Of a stretch of DNA of 64,000 bases, positions 53,037 through 60,542 are shown piece after piece. Position numbers and translations under genes: made by a program. The notes beneath the pieces were generated by a model that had not been told where the DNA came from, ran no database searches, and saw only the letters and a list, made by a program, of their open reading frames with translations. The stretch lies in the NCBI RefSeq assembly GCF_000313565.1, contig NZ_HE578929.1:131275-195274 (forward strand). Direction: 5' to 3'. Source of the stretch: Dielma fastidiosa (lineage in GTDB: Bacteria; Bacillota_I; Bacilli_A; Erysipelotrichales; Erysipelotrichaceae). Position 1 is the first letter of the stretch. Every line of letters begins with the position of its first letter.

Positions 53037-53594
53037 ATGCTTTTTCATAGTCTTTTTATTCTAGCCTGCTTCTTGCTGGACGGTTTGATCATGATTCTGT
53101 TTCCCAATTCATTTGACCCTTATGCGATGACCTTTGTGCCATGTCTGGGTTTGTCAGCGCTTGTGCTGGCCAGCCGCCACATGGATAAAACTGACTCACT
53201 GCTGATGTTTCTGATGTTTGGTATGTTTTATGATTTCTTTGTTACACGGGAATATCTGATTTATGCCTTAATTTTCGTACTGCTGAGCTTTATCGTGCGA
53301 ATCTGGTCGAATCATATGATGGAATCGGTATTAGAATGCCTGCTTCTCGCTATTTCGACAATTTTCGTTAAAGAACTTATCGTATACTTGTATATGTTAA
53401 TGAGTCAAGTAACGCAGATGAGAATTGCCTTATGGCTGACGAATCGATTATTTTTGACCTTGCTGATCAATGGCGTTCTGGTTGTCGTCATCATATTCGC
53501 AAGCCGTACTATCGAGGATTATATTCTGCTGCGTGAAAAACGTATACGGAAAGAGGAATCGATATCATGGCTGGACTTACTATCAAAGCATTAA
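53037..53594 (+). CDS. mreD: Rod-shape protein MreD
   Basis: I chose the ATG at 53037 with AGGTGA upstream; the GTG at 53028 overlaps that site. The 185-residue protein has five to six membrane helices. MreD-like features are the N-terminal FLLDGLIMILFPNSF and a middle FGMFYDFFVT that matches the family's GLxxD-type loop. It works with MreC in lateral wall synthesis. The gene overlaps minC by 28 bases, which suggests coupled translation across the shape and division parts of the operon. Confidence 0.9.
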   Translation: MLFHSLFILACFLLDGLIMILFPNSFDPYAMTFVPCLGLSALVLASRHMDKTDSLLMFLMFGMFYDFFVTREYLIYALIFVLLSFIVRIWSNHMMESVLECLLLAISTIFVKELIVYLYMLMSQVTQMRIALWLTNRLFLTLLINGVLVVVIIFASRTIEDYILLREKRIRKEESISWLDLLSKH

Positions 53595-54133
53595 ACCAAC
53601 AATACACTTGCATCGCCTCGATTGAGGATTTTGATGCTTTTATTGATGAATGTGAAAAAAAGCTTAAACTGTGTGCTGCGAAAAGCGATACGCCGTTTAA
53701 AGCCTTTTTTTTGTTTAACCGCGAATTAAGCGGTGAAGAACTGATCCGCTTTTTTGACACCGTATGGAAGCAGCATGTGGTGGTGCAGGGCATCGGTGAA
53801 AGAAATATGCTGAGCTCAATGAAAATATGGGATCAGCCGCTCTATGCCGGGCAGTCCTATGACTTTGAGGAGGATACCTTAATTTTAGGCGATATTCCTA
53901 ATGATACTTATATTACCGCCCATCATAATCTTTATGTGGTGGGTGAATTAGAGGGCTGCATTGATCTGATGCATGAGGATTGTGAATGCTGCTGCTCCTC
54001 AAGCAATGATGCGAAAATCAGAATTTTTGATAGCAGCTTCCAAAATCTGACATTTTTCACTGCTTCTCGCCTGTATTATAAAAACCATCAAGTATTAATT
54101 AGTAAACTTAAGGAGGGTTTTTATGGGAACTAG
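53567..54133 (+). CDS. minC: Septum-site protein MinC, divergent with a cysteine cluster
   Basis: The 188 residues have an N-terminal FtsZ-inhibition domain (about 1-85) and a beta-helical C-terminal domain (about 90-170, LYAGQSYDFEEDTLILGDI, ITAHHNLYVVGELEG). Where the usual MinC has Gly/Ala-rich turns, this one carries CECCC (C139 to C143) preceded by HED. Total length is shorter than the usual 220 or so. Identity as MinC rests on the C-terminal pattern and on its place directly before minD, with an 11-base overlap. MinC blocks FtsZ assembly away from mid-cell. GAGGAA precedes the ATG. Confidence 0.82.
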   Translation: MAGLTIKALNQQYTCIASIEDFDAFIDECEKKLKLCAAKSDTPFKAFFLFNRELSGEELIRFFDTVWKQHVVVQGIGERNMLSSMKIWDQPLYAGQSYDFEEDTLILGDIPNDTYITAHHNLYVVGELEGCIDLMHEDCECCCSSSNDAKIRIFDSSFQNLTFFTASRLYYKNHQVLISKLKEGFYGN

Positions 54134-54899
54134 TATCGCGATTACATCCGGCAAGGGCGGTGTAGGGAAAAGTACAGTCTGTATATCATTGGGAATGGTT
54201 TTAGCAAGAGCCGGCTATCGGGTCTGTTTGATTGATGTTGATCTGGGACTAAAAAATCTGGATGTTATGATGGGGCTTGAAAATCGGGTGTTTTATGATC
54301 TTTATGATGCTATGAATGGAAAATGTTCATTAAATAAAGCCATTCTGCGTGATAAGCGGGAAGAAAATCTGTATCTGCTGCCGGCCTGCAAATCCATCAA
54401 TGTAAAGGATTTTAATGGCAATGATCTTAAACTGGTCGTTGAAGAACTCAAACGCAGTTTTGATTATGTGCTTTTAGACTCACCGGCCGGCATTGAAAGC
54501 GGCTTTATGCATTCACTGCATTGCGCGGATCGGGTAATTCTCGTAACCACATTGGATATAACGGCCATTCAGGATGCAGATCGAATCATCGGATTGTTGA
54601 TGAAGGAAAATATTGAAACGATTCAGGTAATTATGAATCGTGTTAATCCCCGTTTTATTGAAAAGGGAATCAGTGTCCGCATGGAAGATGCCTTATCTTG
54701 GCTTTCAGTAGAATTATTGGGGATTGTTTATGAAGATGAAAACATTGCCAGAGGCAATAATCGGGGCAATCCGCATGTACTGGATGAAAAAAGTCTTACC
54801 AGTGAATGTTTTGAAAATATACGGGCAAGATTATTTGGAGAAAATGTAGCCTTGCCTAAATATCGTGAAAAGAATATCTTAAGAAAACTGTTTAATTAA
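54123..54899 (+). CDS. minD: Septum-site determining ATPase MinD
   Basis: The 258-residue protein has the deviant Walker A GKGGVGKST (10-18) and the switch regions DVDLGLKNLD and LLDSPAGIE. It ends in an amphipathic membrane-targeting helix, KNILRKLFN. MinD binds membrane in the ATP form and carries MinC to the cell poles. No minE lies nearby, as expected for Firmicutes, which use MinJ/DivIVA instead. AAGGAGGG precedes the ATG. The order mreC-mreD-minC-minD matches Bacillus. A long hairpin follows immediately. Confidence 0.95.
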   Translation: MGTSIAITSGKGGVGKSTVCISLGMVLARAGYRVCLIDVDLGLKNLDVMMGLENRVFYDLYDAMNGKCSLNKAILRDKREENLYLLPACKSINVKDFNGNDLKLVVEELKRSFDYVLLDSPAGIESGFMHSLHCADRVILVTTLDITAIQDADRIIGLLMKENIETIQVIMNRVNPRFIEKGISVRMEDALSWLSVELLGIVYEDENIARGNNRGNPHVLDEKSLTSECFENIRARLFGENVALPKYREKNILRKLFN

Positions 54900-54948
54900 T
54901 TATCACTGCCGCTGAAAAAAGATAGTCAAGCGGTGGCAAAAGTGATAA
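54900..54948 (+). other. Long hairpin without a T-run after minD
   Basis: TTATCACT (54900-54907) pairs with AGTGATAA (54941-54948), and GCCGCT pairs imperfectly with AGCGG and GGC inside. There is no T-run, so it may be a partial terminator or an mRNA-stabilising structure between minD and the permease gene. Confidence 0.5.
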
Positions 54949-54973
54949 AATATCTCCAAAAGGAGGTGGTTCA

Positions 54974-56056
54974 ATGTTACGGCGGCTTATTGATAAAGTA
55001 GATGAAAAAGTCAATGTGAAATTACTTGTGAAAATCATGCTTCTGCTTTTGATTTTGTATCTGCTTCAGGAAACAGACCGTGTCTGGGGAACCTGGGTCA
55101 CAACGCTGATCTCGATTCTCAAGCCCTTTTTAATCGGTTTTGTGGTAGCCTATGTACTCCATCCTCTGATTGATTTTCTCAAAGAGCATAAAGTAAAAGG
55201 CAGTCTGGCTGTAGTGCTTGTGCTGCTTGGTTTTATTGTAGTGATCATCCTGCTGATGCTGGTGCTGATTCCATTGCTTTATGATAAGATTCTTGAATTC
55301 GGCAACTCATTGATCTATGCCGTACAATGGATCATTGATTTCATTACGACAAACATTGAAACTGAGGAGCTTTCGATTGTAAATACAGTGGGGGATTATG
55401 TTACTAATTTCATTAAACAATGGCAGTCTTGGCTGCCGCAGATAACAAATGCATTGCCTTCGGTCTTTAATTCACTGCTCAGTGTTTTCTCAACCGTCGC
55501 ATTCTCATTGATTATCGGTATCTATATGCTGTTTGATTTTGACCGCATTAAAAACTGCATCCGCAAAGGTGCGCTGATGCTGATGCCGCGTTCGGAGAAA
55601 TACATAACCGAAATTGATTTAAACCTTACGGTATATTTAAAAAGCTTGGTCATTTTGATGATTATTAAATTCTTTGAATATGGCCTGCTGTATTTCTTGG
55701 TTGGACATAATGACTGGCTGATTGTCGCCTTGCTGACTTCCATCGGCTTGATAATTCCTTATTTCGGTTCAACGGTAGCGAACTGTATCGGCATCCTTAC
55801 CGGTTTGACGCTCTCACCGATTCGTTTTATCTGCCTGTGCCTTGGCATCGTGGTATTATCCGCAGTAGATGGTTATGTGATCGGGCCGCTTGTTCATCAG
55901 AAACGTTCGGCGCTGGGTCCGTTGATTTCATTATTTGCGGTTTTTGCCGGAGGAATTATAGCGGGTGTCTGGGGTATTACGCTGGCGGTGCCGGTTGCTT
56001 TGAGTATTCGTTCAGTTTTTGAGGTTTATAGTGAAGAACAAGAAGAACATGCTTAA
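54974..56056 (+). CDS. AI-2E/PerM-family permease
   Basis: The 360-residue protein has about seven to eight membrane segments in the family layout. Three N-terminal helices (ILKPFLIGFVVAYVLHPLIDFL) come first, then a long amphipathic outside stretch (about 120-165). C-terminal helices follow with GLIIPYFGSTV and the conserved GYVIGPLVHQKRSALGPLISLFAV near residue 300. Members export small molecules such as autoinducer-2 in E. coli, or act as sodium/proton antiporters, but most are uncharacterised. It sits between minD and the spoIVFA homologue, where Bacillus has no gene. AAAGGAGG precedes the ATG. Confidence 0.85.
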   Translation: MLRRLIDKVDEKVNVKLLVKIMLLLLILYLLQETDRVWGTWVTTLISILKPFLIGFVVAYVLHPLIDFLKEHKVKGSLAVVLVLLGFIVVIILLMLVLIPLLYDKILEFGNSLIYAVQWIIDFITTNIETEELSIVNTVGDYVTNFIKQWQSWLPQITNALPSVFNSLLSVFSTVAFSLIIGIYMLFDFDRIKNCIRKGALMLMPRSEKYITEIDLNLTVYLKSLVILMIIKFFEYGLLYFLVGHNDWLIVALLTSIGLIIPYFGSTVANCIGILTGLTLSPIRFICLCLGIVVLSAVDGYVIGPLVHQKRSALGPLISLFAVFAGGIIAGVWGITLAVPVALSIRSVFEVYSEEQEEHA

Positions 56057-56072
56057 ATCAGCATGTTTTTTT
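56046..56072 (+). terminator. Terminator with the permease stop codon in its loop
   Basis: AACATGC (56046-56052) pairs with GCATGTT (56061-56067), and seven T residues follow. The TAA stop (56054-56056) lies in the loop. Confidence 0.85.
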
Positions 56073-56118
56073 CATGTTTGCCGTTCTGCTTTCATATATA
56101 TGAGGTAGGAGGGAAGTT

Positions 56119-56670
56119 ATGATTCGAGAAAATCGCAGTCGAAGTCGTATGCATTCACGTTATGGAAGCCGTTTTGATGAAGACCATTCAAAGGGCTTCG
56201 GCTTCTTTTTTAAGCTGACAATGATTATCATGCTTTTGGTTGCACTCACACTGGGTTACAGAATCAATGAGGTTAAACAATTTGTCAAGATTCCGGAGGC
56301 AATTCGTTTAAGTGTTAAAAATCTAACCGCATGGTTTCCATTTGAAAGCTGGTTTAATCTGAAAGATACATCAGTCAGTGCCGCTAACTATCAAAAGCTG
56401 GCGGATAATTATTATGTCAATGGTTCTACAACCTGCAGCAGTATTTTAAATGGTGTTGTTTTAAGTATTAATGATGATGAAAAGAATATTTTAGTTCAGC
56501 ATGATAACGGTGTGCTGGCTACTTATGGCAATCTTGAAAGCATTGATGTTATAGCTGGTGAGAGAGTGAATCAGGGGGCCGCTTTAGGCAGCTTTAATGA
56601 ATCAGTAAAAATGGATTTTCTTTATAATGGTGCAGCCATTGATTATCTGCAAGCCATGGCTATCCAATGA
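56119..56670 (+). CDS. spoIVFA: SpoIVFA-like protein with a degenerate LytM/M23 domain
   Basis: The 183 residues have a basic Arg/Ser-rich N-terminus and one membrane segment (about 32-48). A C-terminal domain (about 95-180) follows the M23 peptidase pattern: NGVVLSIN, ILVQHDNGVLATYGNL, VNQGAALGSF. The metal-binding histidines are gone (YGNL in place of YxHL; MDFLY in place of LHFEV), so it is not a peptidase. SpoIVFA in Bacillus has the same degenerate fold and holds the protease SpoIVFB. Here the gene overlaps the SpoIVFB homologue by 4 bases and lies in the minD neighbourhood, supporting orthology. Confidence 0.75.
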   Translation: MIRENRSRSRMHSRYGSRFDEDHSKGFGFFFKLTMIIMLLVALTLGYRINEVKQFVKIPEAIRLSVKNLTAWFPFESWFNLKDTSVSAANYQKLADNYYVNGSTTCSSILNGVVLSINDDEKNILVQHDNGVLATYGNLESIDVIAGERVNQGAALGSFNESVKMDFLYNGAAIDYLQAMAIQ

Positions 56671-57404
56671 GTTTCAAAGTTTCTATCTGGTGGTATGTCT
56701 TTTTTATCTTGTCAATGCTGGCAGATAATCTCAAGACTTGGCTGATGCTTTTTGTCATGCTGCTGATTCATGAAGCAGGACATATAGCGGCAGCTAAAAA
56801 ACTGGGCTATCAGATTTCGAAACTGACGATTTATCCATTTGGCTGCGGAGCGGAAATCGAACATATTGACCATGGTTCTACATTAGAGGAAGTGATCATT
56901 ATTCTCTGCGGCATCGGCATGCATCTTTTTTATCCGGCATGCTTTGCTTTGATGCATAGGGCTGGACTGATTTCAAGCGCTTATCAGAATTATCTGACAC
57001 ATTTAAACGCGTCTGTGATGCTGTTTAACCTGCTGCCTGTCTATCCGCTTGACGGCGGCCGTTTATTGGATTGTATCATGCAGTCCTATGGCTCCTATCG
57101 AAAAGGCAGAACAATGACGCTGATCGTATCTATGGGCGTATTGCTGTTGGCAGTGGCTGAGATGCGCAATATCGGCGCCCTTATGGCTTTCAGTTTTCTG
57201 TTTATACAGCTGCTGCTTTGCGGTTTAGATAAAAAGAAGGATTATCATGATTTTATGCTGTACCGCTATCTGTATCCCAAGGAAAGAGAGATTAAGCTGC
57301 ATCAGTCTTTAGAATTATACCGTAATTATATTTCTGTATTTCAAAAAGGCGGCAAGTTAATCAGTGAGCGTGAATGGCTGCATCAAATCTTTAATCAGCA
57401 TTAA
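56667..57404 (+). CDS. spoIVFB: Site-2 metalloprotease, SpoIVFB-like (M50B)
   Basis: The 245-residue membrane protease has the zinc motif HEAGH (HExxH, about 34-38) in a membrane segment. The third ligand is in LLPVYPLDGGR (about residue 130), and four to six membrane helices are visible. The extra C-terminal helical part (about 195-245) fits the SpoIVFB subgroup. SpoIVFB cleaves pro-sigma-K during sporulation in Bacillus. Here, without evidence for sigma-K in this window, a role in another regulated proteolysis is possible. The upstream SpoIVFA-like gene overlaps it, which means tight coupling. Confidence 0.85.
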   Translation: MSFKVSIWWYVFFILSMLADNLKTWLMLFVMLLIHEAGHIAAAKKLGYQISKLTIYPFGCGAEIEHIDHGSTLEEVIIILCGIGMHLFYPACFALMHRAGLISSAYQNYLTHLNASVMLFNLLPVYPLDGGRLLDCIMQSYGSYRKGRTMTLIVSMGVLLLAVAEMRNIGALMAFSFLFIQLLLCGLDKKKDYHDFMLYRYLYPKEREIKLHQSLELYRNYISVFQKGGKLISEREWLHQIFNQH

Positions 57405-57421
57405 AATATTTAACCAACTGT

Positions 57422-57448
57422 TTCACAAAATCAGTTTCATGGTATAAT
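57422..57448 (+). promoter_or_regulatory. Promoter of the ZnuA-like lipoprotein gene
   Basis: A consensus TATAAT (57443-57448) follows TTCACA (57422-57427) by 15 bases, slightly short but with good boxes. Confidence 0.5.
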
Positions 57449-57468
57449 AATCATAAGTGAGGTATGCT

Positions 57469-58422
57469 ATGAAAAAGATATTTCTAATTTGTTGTTTGTT
57501 TTTAGCGACATTATCAGGATGCAAGGTAGAAACACCGGTTGCTTGTGCGACGAATTATCCTGTTTATTATTTAATCAGTAAAATTGGCGGCAGTTACATA
57601 GAAACCTGCAATCTGTCAAAAAATGAACTGATTCAGCGGGCACAAGTCTCGGACACCTTTTTAGATGATCTCAATGACGCGGATCTGCTGTTTTACATCA
57701 GCGGTCTTGAGCCTTATTTCAGCGTTTATCAGGATGATTTTAATAAATCGTCGATTACTAAGGTAGACTTGGCAAAGGCAAGCGCTATTTATAAGTTTGC
57801 CCGCACTACTTCAATGGTTGTGGATACACAGGAAATTACGGTGGAATCACCTTATTATGAGGGTGAAGAATTTAAATATATCGATACCTATGATAAGGAT
57901 TTAGCTATTTGGATGGACCCTAATGCGATGATGAGTATGGCCATGACGATCCGTGATACTTTTGTTTCTACTTATCCGGAAAATGCGGCGGTTTTTGAAG
58001 ATAATTACAGTAAGCTGGAAGTTGAGTTTGCGCAGCTTGATGCTTCTTTTCAGAATTTAAAGGATGAAAAAAGGGATATTGCTTTTGTGACGATGACACC
58101 TAATTTTGGTACATGGCAGAAATCTTACGGCTTTAGGGTGTATCCGGTAATTTTATCTCGTTATGGGGCGTTGCCGACAGCATCACAGCTGGCAGCGATT
58201 AAAGCCAGAATTAAGAATGACGGTGTTAAATACATCGCGCATGAAGAGAATCTTCCTGAGGATGTTGAGGCACTGTATAATGAGCTGGTTGCTGAGTTAG
58301 GGCTGACGCGTATAAATCTGAATAATATATCATCAATCAGCGGCGATGCGATTCAAAATAATAAGGATTATCTGACTTTGATGTATGAGAATCTTGCACA
58401 ATTGGAGTCATTAGGCAACTAG
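57469..58422 (+). CDS. ZnuA-like metal-binding lipoprotein lacking the usual histidine ligands
   Basis: I chose the ATG at 57469, with GAGGT 5 bases upstream. The 317 residues begin with a lipoprotein signal (LSGC). The cluster A-I solute-binding fold follows: CATNYPVYYLISKIGG, DADLLFYISG, the WMDPNAMM region, a long helix and FGTWQKSYGFRVYPVI. In ZnuA/TroA proteins histidines occupy several of these sites: the loop after the first helix, where DPN replaces DPH, and the THxAF strand, here VTMTPNF. Those histidines are absent, so the ligand may not be zinc or manganese. No ABC permease or ATPase lies nearby. It is monocistronic with its own promoter and terminator. Confidence 0.8.
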   Translation: MKKIFLICCLFLATLSGCKVETPVACATNYPVYYLISKIGGSYIETCNLSKNELIQRAQVSDTFLDDLNDADLLFYISGLEPYFSVYQDDFNKSSITKVDLAKASAIYKFARTTSMVVDTQEITVESPYYEGEEFKYIDTYDKDLAIWMDPNAMMSMAMTIRDTFVSTYPENAAVFEDNYSKLEVEFAQLDASFQNLKDEKRDIAFVTMTPNFGTWQKSYGFRVYPVILSRYGALPTASQLAAIKARIKNDGVKYIAHEENLPEDVEALYNELVAELGLTRINLNNISSISGDAIQNNKDYLTLMYENLAQLESLGN

Positions 58423-58443
58423 AAAGCAGAAATGCTTTCTTTT
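58421..58443 (+). terminator. Terminator overlapping the ZnuA-like gene's stop codon
   Basis: AGAAAGCA (58421-58428) pairs with TGCTTTCT (58433-58440) around a 4-base loop and is followed by TTT. The last two bases of the stop codon are in the stem. Confidence 0.8.
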
Positions 58444-58465
58444 ACTTTATATGAAGCATGGTTTT

Positions 58466-58474
58466 TGATATAAT
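58466..58474 (+). promoter_or_regulatory. Extended -10 promoter of the FAD oxidoreductase operon
   Basis: TGATATAAT is a full extended -10 box (TG-N-TATAAT), 35 bases before the start codon. No clear -35 box is needed or seen. Confidence 0.55.
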
Positions 58475-58508
58475 CATAGCGTTATAAATGCAGATGGGAG
58501 TTGATTCA

Positions 58509-60107
58509 ATGCTGAGAATAACGCAATTAAAATTAACGATTGATCAGCCAATAGAAGCATTGAGAGAAGTTATCAGGAAAAAACTGAATTGTGATTCTGA
58601 TGATTTTACTTATACGATCTATAAAGAGAGCATTGATGCAAGACAGCGGGGGAATGATTTTATCTTCAGCTATACGGCCGATGTGGAAATAAAGGATGAA
58701 CAGCGTTATCTTAAACATAAGAATCCTGATATACAGCTATGCGTAAAAAACGCTTATCAGCTTCCTGCCCACGGCTATCTGTATCTAAAGCAGCGGCCGG
58801 TGATCATCGGCTTTGGTCCGGCCGGCATTTTTGCGGGACTGCTGCTGGCGCAGGCCGGTTTTAAACCGTTGATTCTGGAGCGTGGTGAGGCGGTTGATGA
58901 GCGTGTACGCTCGGTTGAAAAGTTTTGGCAGTCAGGCATTTTAAACGAAGCCAGCAATGTGCAGTTTGGCGAAGGCGGTGCCGGTACTTTTTCTGATGGT
59001 AAGCTGACTTCCAGATCTAAGGATCTGCGCTCACATAAGGTACTTGAAGAATTTGTGCGTTTTGGCGCGCCGAAAGAAATTTTGTATCAGGCACATCCGC
59101 ACATTGGAACGGATTTGCTGCGAGGCATCGTTAAACAAATGCGTGAGGAAATCCGCTCATTGGGCGGCGAGGTGCGGTTTAATACAACGGTCGATGAAAT
59201 CATCGTATCAAAGGGAGCTGTAAAGGCGGTTCGCTGCGGCGATGAGCTGATTGACTGTGAAACGGTACTATTGGCATGCGGTCATTCAGCCCGGGATACA
59301 TATCAGATGCTGATTGATAAACAAATTGCGATGGAAGCCAAGGCATTTGCTGTCGGGGTGCGTATTGAGCATCCGCAGGCGCTGATCAATCAGGCGCAAT
59401 ACAAGCAGTATGCGAATCATCCGCGGCTGAAAGCGGCAGAATACCGGCTGGCCATGACCACCAGTAAAGGACGCGGCGTTTATACGTTCTGTATGTGTCC
59501 CGGCGGCAATGTTGTCGCATCAACTTCACTGGCTGAACATGTAGTGACCAATGGGATGTCTTACCATGCCCGCGACGGTGTTAACGCCAACAGCGCTTTG
59601 CTTGTTCAAGTCAGTCCTGATGATTTTGGGCATTCCCTTGATGCCGGTATTAAATTTCAGGAGCAGCTTGAAAAGGATGCCTTCATTGCCGGCGGCAGCA
59701 ATTATCAGGCACCGGTACAGAGGGTGGAAGATTTTCTCAAGCATCAGCCAACCCAAAAAATCGGCAGCGTTCAGCCCAGCTATCCATGCGGTGTAAAGGG
59801 GATTGATTTTCATACCCTGCTGCCAGCCTTTATCTGTGAATCATTAGCGGAGGGAATCTGTGCATTTGACCGCAAGCTGAAGGGCTTTGCGATGGATGAC
59901 GCGATTATGACCGGGGTTGAAACCCGATCTTCAGCCCCACTGAGGATTTTACGAGATAAAGACAGCTGTGTCAGCTTAAATACAGAAGGTCTTTATCCAT
60001 GCGGTGAAGGAGCAGGATTTGCGGGCGGCATTATATCAGCAGCGATTGACGGCTTACGATGTGCTGAAAAAATTATTGAAAAATATGATCCGGAGGAATT
60101 AAAATGA
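58509..60107 (+). CDS. Uncharacterised FAD-dependent dehydrogenase (COG2509 type)
   Basis: I chose the ATG at 58509, with GGGAG 8 bases upstream. The 532 residues begin with a small ferredoxin-like or ACT-like domain (about 1-85). A Rossmann FAD site comes next (VIIGFGPAGIFAGLLLAQAG, LILERGEAVDERV). NVQFGEGGAGTFSDGKLTSR is a signature of this family. The substrate part follows, and GLYPCGEGAGFAGGIISAAIDG lies at the end. Its reaction is unknown; members are widespread in Firmicutes. It overlaps the mscL start by 4 bases. Confidence 0.9.
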   Translation: MLRITQLKLTIDQPIEALREVIRKKLNCDSDDFTYTIYKESIDARQRGNDFIFSYTADVEIKDEQRYLKHKNPDIQLCVKNAYQLPAHGYLYLKQRPVIIGFGPAGIFAGLLLAQAGFKPLILERGEAVDERVRSVEKFWQSGILNEASNVQFGEGGAGTFSDGKLTSRSKDLRSHKVLEEFVRFGAPKEILYQAHPHIGTDLLRGIVKQMREEIRSLGGEVRFNTTVDEIIVSKGAVKAVRCGDELIDCETVLLACGHSARDTYQMLIDKQIAMEAKAFAVGVRIEHPQALINQAQYKQYANHPRLKAAEYRLAMTTSKGRGVYTFCMCPGGNVVASTSLAEHVVTNGMSYHARDGVNANSALLVQVSPDDFGHSLDAGIKFQEQLEKDAFIAGGSNYQAPVQRVEDFLKHQPTQKIGSVQPSYPCGVKGIDFHTLLPAFICESLAEGICAFDRKLKGFAMDDAIMTGVETRSSAPLRILRDKDSCVSLNTEGLYPCGEGAGFAGGIISAAIDGLRCAEKIIEKYDPEELK

Positions 60108-60502
60108 AAAAATTTATAGAGGAATTTAAACAGTTTGCAATGCGCGGCAATGTGCTGGATATGGCAGTCGGCGTGATTGTCGGCGGTGCCTTCAACAGCA
60201 TCGTGACATCTTTAGTTAATGATGTGATTACGCCGCTGATTGCCATCCCGATGGGAAAGGCAACATTTACAGATATTGTTTGGGTGATTGGTGAAACACA
60301 AATTACGATTGGTAATTTCATTCAGGCTATTTTCAGCTTTTTGATTACCGCGTTCTCAGTATTTGTTTTAGTGAAAACCATTAATATTCTGACGAAGAAA
60401 CGCGAAGCTGAAAAGCCGCAGGAACCGGCAACTCCTAAAATTTCTTCTACTGATCAGCTTTTGATGGAAATCCTTGAAGAATTAAAGAAGAAAGAGGCCT
60501 AA
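60104..60502 (+). CDS. mscL: Large-conductance mechanosensitive channel MscL
   Basis: The 132-residue protein has an amphipathic start (KKFIEEFKQFAMRGNVLDMAVGVIVGGAF, partly quoted), the pore helix with its Gly/Ala pattern, a short periplasmic-type loop, the second helix (about 68-90), and a charged cytoplasmic helix (LLMEILEELKKK). It opens at near-lytic tension and releases solutes. The length is typical. It overlaps the FAD dehydrogenase gene by 4 bases, so both are translated together. Downstream is a hairpin that also contains the ribosome binding site of the deacetylase gene. Confidence 0.95.
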   Translation: MKKFIEEFKQFAMRGNVLDMAVGVIVGGAFNSIVTSLVNDVITPLIAIPMGKATFTDIVWVIGETQITIGNFIQAIFSFLITAFSVFVLVKTINILTKKREAEKPQEPATPKISSTDQLLMEILEELKKKEA

Positions 60503-60508
60503 AGTCGC

Positions 60509-60542
60509 AAACCTCCTCATACATTGGTAGGGGAGGTTTTTT
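60509..60542 (+). promoter_or_regulatory. Terminator-like hairpin that holds the next gene's ribosome binding site
   Basis: AAACCTCC (60509-60516) pairs with GGAGGTTT (60532-60539), followed by TTT. GGAGG is also the Shine-Dalgarno site of the deacetylase, whose ATG follows at 60543. When the hairpin forms, transcription may end and the site is closed. Confidence 0.7.
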
